DNA of 64,000 nucleotides from Chitinophagaceae bacterium. Lineage in GTDB: Bacteria > Bacteroidota > Bacteroidia > Chitinophagales > Chitinophagaceae. Every line of letters begins with the position of its first letter. The first letter of the stretch is position 1. The position numbers and the translations under genes are program-made. Of this stretch, positions 55,275 through 63,150 are shown piece after piece. The notes below the pieces were generated by a model. It saw only the letters and a program-made list of their open reading frames with translations. It did no database searches and had not been told where the DNA came from. Where the stretch lies: NCBI GenBank assembly GCA_016722465.1, contig JADKJC010000001.1, positions 1,736,001 through 1,800,000 on the forward strand, given 5' to 3'.

Positions 55275-55691
55275 TTGGAGCAGAAAGAACGATACACTTT
55301 GGGAGCAAATGAACGACTCAAAAGCCGTAAGGCAATTGACCTGCTTTTTAAACAGGGCAAATCGTTTTCACTATTCCCGTTCAGGGTGGTGTATCAAAAA
55401 TCCGTAGCCGATAGTGGTGAAGAAATACTGCAGGCAGCATTTAGTGTAAGCAAGCGTTATTTTAAAAAAGCTGTTTACCGCAACCGCATTAAAAGGCTGA
55501 TGAGAGAAGCGTACCGGCTGCAGAAAAATGAATTGCAGCACCGCCTGCAGCAAAGCAATCGCCAAATGATTATTTTTATCATGTACACGGGTAATGAGTT
55601 GCCGGAACATAGTTTGGTGAAAGAAAAAATTGCCACTGTTATTAAAAGATTGCAAAAACTTAGCAATGAAGAGCCTGCTGCAAATACTTAG
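55275..55691 (+). CDS. rnpA: Ribonuclease P protein component
   Basis: 138 residues. [26 protein letters not shown], then [27 protein letters not shown] carries the RNR-type basic motif (AVxRNRxKR) that binds RNase P RNA and the pre-tRNA leader. The only start that keeps the conserved N-terminus is TTG 55275. Overlaps yidD by 26 bases. Confidence 0.92.
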   Translation: MEQKERYTLGANERLKSRKAIDLLFKQGKSFSLFPFRVVYQKSVADSGEEILQAAFSVSKRYFKKAVYRNRIKRLMREAYRLQKNELQHRLQQSNRQMIIFIMYTGNELPEHSLVKEKIATVIKRLQKLSNEEPAANT

Positions 55692-55896
55692 TTTCCCTTT
55701 TATCTTATTGATAAAGCTCTACCAGCTGATCATATCTCCCTGGCTTGGTAAAAGCTGCCGCTTTACTCCTACCTGTTCGCATTACGGAATTGAGGCATTA
55801 AAAAAATATGGCCTAGTAAAAGGAGGATGGCTTACCATCAAAAGAATTGCCCGTTGTCATCCCTGGGGTGGGCATGGATACGACCCGGTACCTTAA
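55666..55896 (+). CDS. yidD: Membrane protein insertion efficiency factor YidD
   Basis: 76 residues from ATG 55666. [33 protein letters not shown], then [24 protein letters not shown]: the complete YidD signature with its conserved cysteines. It is an inner-face amphipathic protein that helps YidC insert membrane proteins. The start overlaps the end of rnpA. Confidence 0.95.
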   Translation: MKSLLQILSFPFILLIKLYQLIISPWLGKSCRFTPTCSHYGIEALKKYGLVKGGWLTIKRIARCHPWGGHGYDPVP

Positions 55897-55930
55897 CTTC
55901 CGTTCTGACCTGCAGGAAAGGCCGGATACA

Positions 55931-55956
55931 AAAACGGGCACCCAAAGATGCCCGTT
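55931..55956 (-). terminator. Terminator after the Hsp20 gene
   Basis: On the minus strand AACGGGCA and TGCCCGTT form the stem, followed by TTTTT. Confidence 0.7.
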
Positions 55957-55977
55957 CTGCAAAAAGAATATCAATGC

Positions 55978-56376
55978 TTAACTGATCACTATTTCTTTCT
56001 TCGCATTTTCTTTACCTGCAATTACAGGCAGACTAATTTCCAACACACCATCCGCATATTTAGCAGTAATGGCTTTTGTGTCGATACTTTCATCTAAGGT
56101 AAAACTGCGTTTGAAACTACCACGGCTGTACTCCCTCAGTATCCATTCAGGACGGGGAAAACCTTCCGGTGGAGTGTAAGAAACAGTTAGTTCATTTCCA
56201 TTTACGTCCAGGTGGAAATGTTCTTTGATGCGGCCGGGTGCAAACACCAGCATTTCATAAGTACTGGCTGTTTTGTAAATGTTTACCCCTGCCCTTTGCA
56301 TGGATCGGATAAATCCGCCCTTGGCTGGATTTCCGTAAGCGTTGCCTTTTGCGGCGCATGACTGATTGTAGTGCAT
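55978..56376 (-). CDS. Small heat shock protein (Hsp20/alpha-crystallin)
   Basis: 132 residues. The alpha-crystallin domain spans about 28-125: AGVNIYKTASTYEMLVFAPGR, VNGNELTVSYTPP, REYSRGSFKRSFTLDESIDTKAITAKYADGVLEISLPV with the A-x-x-x-x-G-V-L motif. An ATP-independent chaperone that traps unfolding proteins. Single gene with its own terminator. Confidence 0.93.
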   Translation of the reverse strand: MHYNQSCAAKGNAYGNPAKGGFIRSMQRAGVNIYKTASTYEMLVFAPGRIKEHFHLDVNGNELTVSYTPPEGFPRPEWILREYSRGSFKRSFTLDESIDTKAITAKYADGVLEISLPVIAGKENAKKEIVIS

Positions 56377-56500
56377 GTTTTTGTTTTTTAATTGAAAAAT
56401 AGATTAACAGCTGATAGCCTGTAAAAATGATGCCTAATATTTGTATATGCAAATATGTCATTCGGCAGGATTTTCTTTACTTTGTTTAAATACTTAAAAA

Positions 56501-57082
56501 ATGGCAAAAGAAAAGATCCGGTGCAGTTGGTGTATGAAAGATGACCTGTATAAAAACTACCATGATAATGAATGGGGAACGCCCCTGCATGATGACCGGC
56601 AATTGTTTGAACTGCTTTGCCTGGAAGGTGCACAGGCAGGATTGAGCTGGTACACTGTGCTCTCTAAAAGAGAAAACTACCGTGAGGCATTTGATAATTT
56701 TGATGCTGTAAAAATGTCAAAATACAATGCGACAAAAATTGAAAAACTGCTGCTGGATGCCGGCATTATCAGGAACCGTTTAAAAGTAAATGCATTTATC
56801 ACCAATGCACAGGCATACCTGGCCATTCAAAAAGAATATGGCAGCTTTGATAAATACATCTGGCAGTTTGTTGGAGGAAAACCAATCGTGAATGATATAC
56901 AAAGCATGTCGGGGGTACTTGCTAAAACAGCTATTTCCGATGCCATGAGTAAAGACCTGCTGCAGAAGGGGTTTAAGTTTGTTGGCTCTACCATCTGCTA
57001 TGCATTTATGCAGGCAAGCGGAATGGTGGATGATCATTTCAATGATTGCTGGAAAAAGAAGAAAATATCAGGTAAGCGATAA
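56501..57082 (+). CDS. tag: DNA-3-methyladenine glycosylase I
   Basis: 193 residues. RCSWCMKDDLYKNYHDNEWGTPLHDDRQLFELLCLEGAQAGLSWYTVLSKRENYREAF is the Tag signature, with zinc-binding Cys and the substrate Glu/Trp/Tyr pocket. FVGSTICYAFMQASGMVDDHFNDCW closes the domain. It removes 3-methyladenine from DNA. The last 15 bases overlap the convergent gene at 57068, which may also be linked to alkylation repair. Confidence 0.95.
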   Translation: MAKEKIRCSWCMKDDLYKNYHDNEWGTPLHDDRQLFELLCLEGAQAGLSWYTVLSKRENYREAFDNFDAVKMSKYNATKIEKLLLDAGIIRNRLKVNAFITNAQAYLAIQKEYGSFDKYIWQFVGGKPIVNDIQSMSGVLAKTAISDAMSKDLLQKGFKFVGSTICYAFMQASGMVDDHFNDCWKKKKISGKR

Positions 57083-57492
57083 TTTTTCTTTTTTTCTTTG
57101 AGACTTTAAAAAGTCCATGCCAAAACTCAGCTTTTTTGCGGCCGGGGATGTTGCATTGATCATCCTCCAGAAAGGAGTGATCCTGCCAATCGCTTTTCCT
57201 TTTTTATATTCTTCAAAAGCCGCTTCTGCAACGATGCGTAAGAAGATACCAGACGTGATTGGGCAGGTCTTATCAGCTTTGTATTCTATCGCCAGGTCGT
57301 TCCGCATCTGTGCCAGCGAAGTTTCCTTACCTTTTGGAATCTGGCGGATATAGTCATCTACAATTGCAGGGTTAGCAATCAGCATATTTTCGCCTGCTTT
57401 AATATCAGCAAAATCACACGGAGATTTTTTTACCACCGCTTCTTTTTGAATATCCCTTTTTCAATCCATGTTTTTCTTTTATAAGCACACAT
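57068..57492 (-). pseudogene. Conserved hypothetical (possible MGMT-like fold), N-terminus frameshifted
   Basis: The long frame (57068-57436, GTG start) reads PCDFADIKAGENMLIANPAIVDDYIRQIPKG, TSLAQMRNDLAIEYKADKTCPITSGIFLRIVAEAAFEEY, then GRITPFWRMINATSPAAKKLSFGMDF, a conserved Bacteroidota protein with an alkyltransferase-like winged-helix look (PxGxxxS/T, CPITSGI). Upstream, ATG 57492 opens CAYKRKTWIEK, which is out of frame. One more base in the CCCTTTTT run (57454-57461) would give TWIEKRDIQKEAVVKKSPCDF. So one base seems to be missing near the 5' end. It is next to and convergent with tag. Function is inferred only. Confidence 0.7.
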
Positions 57493-57557
57493 GATCATAT
57501 TTTTTAGAAAGGGTAAGGTACCTCAACATGCCAGCAAAATAAATGACGCAGGTCAGG

Positions 57558-57594
57558 AAAAAAAAGGCCGCAATTTTAATTGCGGCCTTTTTTT
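57558..57594 (-). terminator. Bidirectional terminator near the SOD gene
   Basis: GGCCGCAATT and AATTGCGGCC form a perfect stem flanked by A8 and T7, so it works on either strand. On the minus strand it follows sod. Confidence 0.85.
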
Positions 57595-57611
57595 ATTTAT
57601 ACATAATGAGT

Positions 57612-58214
57612 TTATTTTGCAGCAAAACGTTCTGCTACTTTACTCCAGTTTACCACGTTCCAGAAGGCGGCCAGGTAATCTGCCCTGCGGTTCTGGTAGT
57701 GCAGGTAGTAAGCATGTTCCCATACGTCTACGCCTAAAACCGGGATGCCCTTTACTTCGGCCACATCCATTAAAGGATTATCCTGGTTGGGGGTAGAGCT
57801 TATTTCAAGTTTGCCGTCTTTTACTAACAACCATGCCCAGCCGCTTCCAAATCTTGTCATGCCTGCTGCCGCAAACTTTTCTTTGAATGCATCCAGTGAG
57901 CCAAATGCTGCAGTGATTGCATCAGCCAATGCGCCGGAAGGAGCACCGCCGGCATTAGGTGCCATACTTTCCCAGAAAAAACTATGGTTCCAGTGACCAC
58001 CGCCGTTATTACGAACGGCTGGCGAAATAGAACCAGCTGCTTTTACCAGCTCTTCCAGTGTCTTTCCTTCATTGGGTGTTCCGGCAATGGCTTTATTCAG
58101 GTTGTCAACATAAGCCTGGTGGTGTTTGCCATGATGGATCTGCATTGTCTTTGTGTCGATATGTGGCTCTAGTGCTTCGTGTGCGTAAGGCAGAGCCGGG
58201 AGTGTAAATGCCAT
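57612..58214 (-). CDS. Superoxide dismutase (Fe/Mn)
   Basis: 200 residues. Metal ligands: first His of [17 protein letters not shown] (His27), His77 in [10 protein letters not shown], and Asp/His in [35 protein letters not shown] is the second conserved block. It dismutates superoxide; there is no signal peptide, so it is cytoplasmic. Fe or Mn cannot be decided from sequence alone. The -7 box TAAATTTG at 58255-58262 on the minus strand is its likely promoter. Confidence 0.96.
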   Translation of the reverse strand: MAFTLPALPYAHEALEPHIDTKTMQIHHGKHHQAYVDNLNKAIAGTPNEGKTLEELVKAAGSISPAVRNNGGGHWNHSFFWESMAPNAGGAPSGALADAITAAFGSLDAFKEKFAAAGMTRFGSGWAWLLVKDGKLEISSTPNQDNPLMDVAEVKGIPVLGVDVWEHAYYLHYQNRRADYLAAFWNVVNWSKVAERFAAK

Positions 58215-58254
58215 AATTAAGATTTTAATGTTTGTTTACTGAATTGTTGGATAG

Positions 58255-58262
58255 CAAATTTA
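58255..58262 (-). promoter_or_regulatory. -7 box (TAAATTTG) of the sod gene
   Basis: A perfect TAnnTTTG match on the minus strand, 40 bases before the ATG. Confidence 0.5.
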
Positions 58263-58317
58263 CATATAGTGTTTGCAATGTGCCAGCTTAAAAATTAATT
58301 CTTTCTTATTTCGCAAA

Positions 58318-58755
58318 CTACCGCTTACGGCTGAAAAACTCTTTCATCAAACTGGCGCATTCTATAGAGAGCAAACCTCCTTCCACAATTGTTTTTGGAT
58401 GAAAGGGGCTGTTTTGTTGAGTGATATGCCGGTAGCCGTTCTTCTCATCAGAAGCGCCATATACTACCCGGCCAATCTTGCTCCAGTAAAGAGCGCCGCT
58501 GCACATTACACAGGGTTCCAGGGTTACGTACAAAGTGGCTTCCGGCAGGTATTTACTCCCTAAAAAATTAAAAGCAGCTGTCAGCGCAATGATCTCAGCA
58601 TGGGCAGTGCTGTCATTCAGTTTTTCTACCTGGTTGTAGCCCCTTGCAATAATGCGTTCATTCATTACCACTACGGCTCCTACCGGCACCTCATCATCTT
58701 CAAATGCTCTTTGTGCTTCCCGTAAAGCCTGCTTCATGTATTGCTCGTCTGTCAT
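58318..58755 (-). CDS. tadA: tRNA-specific adenosine deaminase TadA / nucleoside deaminase
   Basis: 145 residues. Zinc and catalytic motifs HAE at 52-54 (STAHAEIIAL) and PCVMC with Cys82 and Cys85. EDDEVPVGAVVV and SKIGRVVYGASDEKNG are typical of TadA, which converts A34 of tRNA-Arg to inosine. A guanine deaminase-like role cannot be fully excluded. Confidence 0.9.
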   Translation of the reverse strand: MTDEQYMKQALREAQRAFEDDEVPVGAVVVMNERIIARGYNQVEKLNDSTAHAEIIALTAAFNFLGSKYLPEATLYVTLEPCVMCSGALYWSKIGRVVYGASDEKNGYRHITQQNSPFHPKTIVEGGLLSIECASLMKEFFSRKR

Positions 58756-58805
58756 AAAATTTATTTCTGTTACTCGTCTCTCCGGCCCGGCATGTCCGGT
58801 TTAAA

Positions 58806-59288
58806 TTATTCATACAGGTAACTCATCATTATTTCATCAATAAACCTGTCTTCACTTTCCAGGTGGGTGTATTTTCTCAGCACTCCTTCTTTTATAAACC
58901 CATTCTTTTCATATAATTTAATGGCTTTATCATTAAAGGTAGCGGTACTTAACTCTATTCTTTTAATGTGCAATGTTTTACCCAGTTCGATTATTTCTTT
59001 CATCATCGTTGCCCCATAACCTTTTCCGGCAAAGGAGGGATGAATGGCCAGACCGCCCAAATAGGCAATGTGTGCGTTCCTGTATTGCTGGTGAATGAAT
59101 TTAAACATACCAGCTTCCTGCCCATCTGCATTGAAAATATAAATGATATTTTTTTTAAGGAGATCATTAAAAACCGGCAAAAAAGAGGCTGCATCCATAT
59201 ACTCATACAAAAGATATGGATTCACTGATGGATGCATGTAAATTTCATAGATAAAATCAAAATCAGCTGCAGTGATATTCCTGATCAT
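58806..59288 (-). CDS. GNAT-family N-acetyltransferase
   Basis: 160 residues. Acetyl-CoA loop GLAIHPSFAGKGYGATMMKEIIELGKTL, then LSTATFNDKAIKLYEKNGFIKEGVLRKY. Substrate unknown. It is upstream of tadA on the same strand, 50 bp apart. Confidence 0.9.
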   Translation of the reverse strand: MIRNITAADFDFIYEIYMHPSVNPYLLYEYMDAASFLPVFNDLLKKNIIYIFNADGQEAGMFKFIHQQYRNAHIAYLGGLAIHPSFAGKGYGATMMKEIIELGKTLHIKRIELSTATFNDKAIKLYEKNGFIKEGVLRKYTHLESEDRFIDEIMMSYLYE

Positions 59289-59404
59289 ATTTTCCGAAGG
59301 TATAAATACCTTATGAAAATAAGCATACAGAATTATTCCGGCGGCATGGAATTATTAAATTAATTTTATCCATCCAAGTTTCTTCTTAACGATTGGGAAA
59401 ATTT

Positions 59405-60691
59405 ATGATACAGGTTCAGCAATTAAACAGCATGCGGAGCTTCTTCAACAGTGGCGCCACTAAGTCATACGCTTCCAGGAAAGAACAGCTCAAAAAACTA
59501 AAGCAATCTGTTCTGGATCATGAGGAAGCACTGTATGATGCTTTATATACTGATCTCAAAAAAAGCAAGGAAGAGGTTTGGGTTACCGAAACAGGGATGG
59601 TGATTGCCGAGATCAATGAAGCCATCCGCCATCTTAAAAGCTGGATGGCTGAAGAAAGGGTTAGCACCAACCTGCTGAATATGCCATCTTCCAGTCATAT
59701 TCTGAAAGAACCATTGGGAGTGGTGCTGATCATTGGCCCATGGAACTACCCTTTTCAACTGCTTATCAATCCTCTGATCGGGGCAATTGCAGCCGGCAAT
59801 TGTGTGGTATTAAAGCCAAGTGAATTTGCCCCTGCCACAGCATCCGTGATGAAAAAAATAGTAGAGACAACTTTTGCGCCTGAATATATTTTGTATGCAG
59901 AAGGAGACGGTGTAACCGTGGTGCCCGAGATGATGAACAATTTTACATTTGACCATGTTTTTTATACAGGCAGCACTGCAGTTGGGAAGATCATTTATAA
60001 AATGGCGGCAGAAAAACTGGTACCGGTAACACTGGAACTGGGTGGTAAAAGCCCCTGCATTGTAGAAAGCGATGCTAATATTAAAGTGGCCGCCAGGCGG
60101 ATTGCCATGACCAAATTCAGCAATGCCGGTCAAATGTGTGTGGCGCCGGATTATGTACTGGTACAGCAATCAAAAAAGGAAGCACTTGTTGCTGAGTTGA
60201 AAAAAGTAATTGTTGAATTTTTTGGCGTGGATGCTTCAACCAGTTATAACTATGGAAAAATAATTAACGAAAAACAATTTAACCGCATTGCTGCTTATCT
60301 GCAGGATGGCAAGGTGGTTCATGGAGGAAAAATAAATAAAGACAGTTTGTATATAGAGCCCACATTGCTGGATGATGTGCGGCTAACAGCCCCGGTAATG
60401 AAGGATGAAATATTTGGTCCCATACTTCCGGTGATTGGCTTTACAACCATGGAAGAAGCGATCAAAATAATTGAGCAAAATAAAAACCCGTTGGCATTTT
60501 ATGTGTTTACATCCAGCAACATCAGGGAAAAAGACTGGATGAACAAGGTAGCTTTTGGCGGTGGCTGTATCAACAATGCAAGCTGGCATCTCACCAATCA
60601 CAACCTGCCTTTTGGCGGCAGGGGTTTTAGTGGTACCGGGCAATATCATGGCAAAGCATCTTTCGATACCTTCTCTCACAAAAAGCTGTGA
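59405..60691 (+). CDS. NAD(P)-dependent aldehyde dehydrogenase (class 3-like), 3' end frameshifted
   Basis: 428 residues in the open frame from ATG 59405. NAD-binding IIGPWNYPFQLLINPLIGAIAAGN, FYTGSTAVGKIIYKMAAEKLVPVTLELGGKSPCIV (catalytic Glu), and the catalytic Cys in SNAGQMCVAPDYVLV. FGPILPVIGF and NHNLPFGGRGFSGTG are the last conserved blocks. The frame ends FSHKKL, but adding one A to the A5 run at 60680-60684 continues as KKAVMKTPTWFDPAIKYPPF, then KGKLKLFKWVIK to TGA 60777, which looks like the family's real tail. The restored stop overlaps the next gene by ATGA. It oxidises aldehydes to acids; it is complete apart from the tail. Confidence 0.9.
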   Translation: MIQVQQLNSMRSFFNSGATKSYASRKEQLKKLKQSVLDHEEALYDALYTDLKKSKEEVWVTETGMVIAEINEAIRHLKSWMAEERVSTNLLNMPSSSHILKEPLGVVLIIGPWNYPFQLLINPLIGAIAAGNCVVLKPSEFAPATASVMKKIVETTFAPEYILYAEGDGVTVVPEMMNNFTFDHVFYTGSTAVGKIIYKMAAEKLVPVTLELGGKSPCIVESDANIKVAARRIAMTKFSNAGQMCVAPDYVLVQQSKKEALVAELKKVIVEFFGVDASTSYNYGKIINEKQFNRIAAYLQDGKVVHGGKINKDSLYIEPTLLDDVRLTAPVMKDEIFGPILPVIGFTTMEEAIKIIEQNKNPLAFYVFTSSNIREKDWMNKVAFGGGCINNASWHLTNHNLPFGGRGFSGTGQYHGKASFDTFSHKKL

Positions 60692-60773
60692 TGAAAACGC
60701 CGACCTGGTTTGATCCTGCTATAAAATATCCACCGTTTAAAGGCAAGCTGAAGCTGTTTAAATGGGTGATAAA

Positions 60774-61457
60774 ATGAAGAAAGCACTAAAAATATTATTT
60801 GGCTTATTGCTTCTTTCGGCAGTCTTTATTCTATATGCATTTTATATAACCCGTAACTCCGTAGATATGACACCCCGGCAAAAAATACTAAAAGCAATGT
60901 ATCCCGCAGTAATGTGGTTTACCAAACTTACCAAAGCCAATGCTGATATCCTGGAAAACAACAGTGCACAGCCGGCAGTTTCTTTTTATTCCCTGCAGGC
61001 CATATCAATTGATGGAAGCCGCTTTGATCTTGCTTCGTTAAAAGGGAAAAAAATACTGATCGTAAATACGGCATCAGATTGCGGCTATACTGACCAGTTT
61101 GATGACCTGGAAAAATTATACCGGCAATACAAGGGGAAATTAGAGATCATCGCTTTTCCTGCCAACGATTTTAAAGAACAGGAAAAAGGAAGTAACGATG
61201 AGATTGCCGCCTACTGTAAAAAAAATTATGGTGTTACTTTCCCGATCATGGCAAAAAGTATTGTGATTATTTCTCCGGGACAGAATGCTGTTTTTCAATG
61301 GCTCACAGAGCCTTCAATGAACGGCTGGAACAGTAAAGCACCCTCCTGGAATTTTTCAAAATACCTTATCAATGAAAAAGGGCAGCTTACCAATTATTTC
61401 GGAACCTCAGTTTCCCCTTTATCAAAAGAAGTAAAAGCTGCGATAGAAAAAAATTAG
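60774..61457 (+). CDS. Membrane-anchored glutathione peroxidase (Cys type)
   Basis: 227 residues from ATG 60774; a second ATG lies at 60762. An N-terminal membrane anchor (ALKILFGLLLLSAVFILYAFYI) is followed by a thioredoxin-fold domain: VNTASDCGYTDQFDDLEKLYRQY with the peroxidatic Cys103 coded by TGC, AFPANDFKEQEKGSNDEI and APSWNFSKYLI (catalytic Trp/Asn). The second family Cys (FPCNxF) is Ala here. It reduces peroxides, probably with thioredoxin, on the periplasmic side. The coupling to the aldehyde dehydrogenase suggests defence against lipid peroxides and their aldehydes. Confidence 0.9.
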   Translation: MKKALKILFGLLLLSAVFILYAFYITRNSVDMTPRQKILKAMYPAVMWFTKLTKANADILENNSAQPAVSFYSLQAISIDGSRFDLASLKGKKILIVNTASDCGYTDQFDDLEKLYRQYKGKLEIIAFPANDFKEQEKGSNDEIAAYCKKNYGVTFPIMAKSIVIISPGQNAVFQWLTEPSMNGWNSKAPSWNFSKYLINEKGQLTNYFGTSVSPLSKEVKAAIEKN

Positions 61458-62293
61458 ATATTCCGTTCCATTTCGTAAGAATAAATAAAAGGCTGCATTC
61501 CTGTTTGCTGCAGCATTTTTTCTGCAGCAATCGACCCTACATGTACAACCGATAAGTCGTGGTTGTATAAAGCGCTTACATGTGTAAGCAAGGCTGGCAT
61601 GTATACCTGCTCATCAGAAGATGGCGCAACACCAAACAGAGCCACCCTGCCACTGGCAGGATTAAAAATGATAAATGCAGCAGGTATGGTGTTTTCATAA
61701 GCTACAAACAGGCGGTACTGGTGCCATCCCCTTTGAAGTGTATGATTGTTGTATTGCCATGCCGGCTGCCATGCAGCAATTTTGTTGATCCAGTTCCAGT
61801 CAGCTTGCTGTTGCTCTTTTATTTCAATGCCTGCAGCATTTTTTGTGACTGGCCGCCCTTTATAACTATTGATATTCCGGGTAATTTCAAAACCTGCTTT
61901 CTGGTAAGTTTTTATTGCCTGCGTATTTTGTTTGAATACTTCCAGTACAGATCTTTCAACAGTATTTTTTCTTAATTGATCGATGCAATATTCATACAAA
62001 GAAAAAGATAATCCCCTGCCACGGTATTGCGGCAATATTCCGGTGCCTGCATTGTAAGCGGTCTTAATTCCATCAATGCTATCTATTCCATTTAAGATAA
62101 ATCCTGCCAGTTCATCATTTTCAAAAACGCCAAATGATAATGAAAGATCAATGGCTTCTGTTGCAATTTTATTTTCAAACTGTTCTGCACTTAAATTAAA
62201 GGGGATGAAATAATCTTTAAATGATTCATTGAAGCAATTGCGGATTGCTTCTGAACTGCTGTTGTTGAGTGAATGAAATGTGATGGCCATCAT
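61454..62293 (-). CDS. GNAT-family acetyltransferase with two GNAT-like halves
   Basis: 279 residues. The N-terminal GNAT domain has GTGILPQYRGRGLSFSLYEYCIDQL, then LEVFKQNTQAIKTYQKAGFE. Residues about 160-279 look like a second, diverged GNAT half (LFVAYENTIPAAFIIFNPASGRVALFGVAPSSDEQVY). Its ATG is directly next to the stop of the membrane protein gene upstream on the same strand (no gap), so they are co-translated. Its stop overlaps the end of the peroxidase gene on the other strand by four bases. Confidence 0.85.
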   Translation of the reverse strand: MMAITFHSLNNSSSEAIRNCFNESFKDYFIPFNLSAEQFENKIATEAIDLSLSFGVFENDELAGFILNGIDSIDGIKTAYNAGTGILPQYRGRGLSFSLYEYCIDQLRKNTVERSVLEVFKQNTQAIKTYQKAGFEITRNINSYKGRPVTKNAAGIEIKEQQQADWNWINKIAAWQPAWQYNNHTLQRGWHQYRLFVAYENTIPAAFIIFNPASGRVALFGVAPSSDEQVYMPALLTHVSALYNHDLSVVHVGSIAAEKMLQQTGMQPFIYSYEMERNI

Positions 62294-62986
62294 TTATTTT
62301 TTTGGAATTTGCTGTACCCCGCTGCTTTCCGGTGTCAATGCAACATCGGTACTCCTGTCGGCCCGCCATGCCCAAAATACCAATAACCATTGCAAAAAGG
62401 CCACGATCACAACAGGGGTTACAGATGGTGGTGGTGGACCAAAAACATTCAGGATATGGGTAATCAGCAAAAAGATGATCAACGCCCAAAAACCAATCCC
62501 TGCTTTTTTATTGCTGGCCCTTGCAGACTGTACATACAGGTAAATGCCGGCGCCGAAAAATAGCAATTCGATCGCCAGTTCCAGGTATTTATAATTCCAG
62601 AGTCCAAGTCCCACTTTGCCGGAAGTAAATGGTGTAATGGGTAAATCCGGGTCATGCACAAGCCAGTCCAGTACCCAATGGCTCAATACCAATACAGCAA
62701 TCAACAGTGCTGCTCTAAGGTTTTTCTTTGCAATAAAATAACTGAGCCCAAAGAGAAAAGACCAGGCCAATACCGTAAGCAGGCCGTGTGATACCGGGTA
62801 ATGTGTAAAGCTTAATGGAATTGGGGAAGAGGGGTTACTATTCAGTTCCACTTTCTCAATACCGGTAAGTAACAGAATGGGCCACAAAAGATCCAGCCAT
62901 TGGGCGGCCATAAAAGTGATACCCAGGGAAAGCCTGTTATCAATTTTTTTTCCAGCCATTGCTGCGGCAAAATGTCCAATAAACAT
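62294..62986 (-). CDS. Integral membrane protein of unknown function (metal-dependent hydrolase-like)
   Basis: 230 residues with six or seven membrane segments. It starts with FIGHFAAAMAGKK, and conserved polar positions sit in or near the membrane (FMAAQWLDLLWPILLL, FTHYPVSHGLLTVLAW, LVLSHWVLDWLVHDPDLPITP). The H-x-x-x-D and SHG motifs recall YdjM-type membrane-bound hydrolase-like proteins. No function is known. Confidence 0.65.
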   Translation of the reverse strand: MFIGHFAAAMAGKKIDNRLSLGITFMAAQWLDLLWPILLLTGIEKVELNSNPSSPIPLSFTHYPVSHGLLTVLAWSFLFGLSYFIAKKNLRAALLIAVLVLSHWVLDWLVHDPDLPITPFTSGKVGLGLWNYKYLELAIELLFFGAGIYLYVQSARASNKKAGIGFWALIIFLLITHILNVFGPPPPSVTPVVIVAFLQWLLVFWAWRADRSTDVALTPESSGVQQIPKK

Positions 62987-63099
62987 ATTGAAAAGATTTG
63001 GTTATTGAATAAGTATGTATGCAGTAAAATGTGCGTTCTAAATTAGTATAAAAAGTATTTATACCAAATAAAACGCTGCTGCTGATCGCAATAGTAGTT

Positions 63100-63107
63100 T
63101 ATTTTTG
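63100..63107 (+). promoter_or_regulatory. -7 box (TATTTTTG) of the PfkB kinase gene
   Basis: A perfect TAnnTTTG match 44 bases before ATG 63151. Confidence 0.5.
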
Positions 63108-63150
63108 CAGCTTACTGTAAAGTGGTTTTTTAAACGGTTAACTAAATTAT

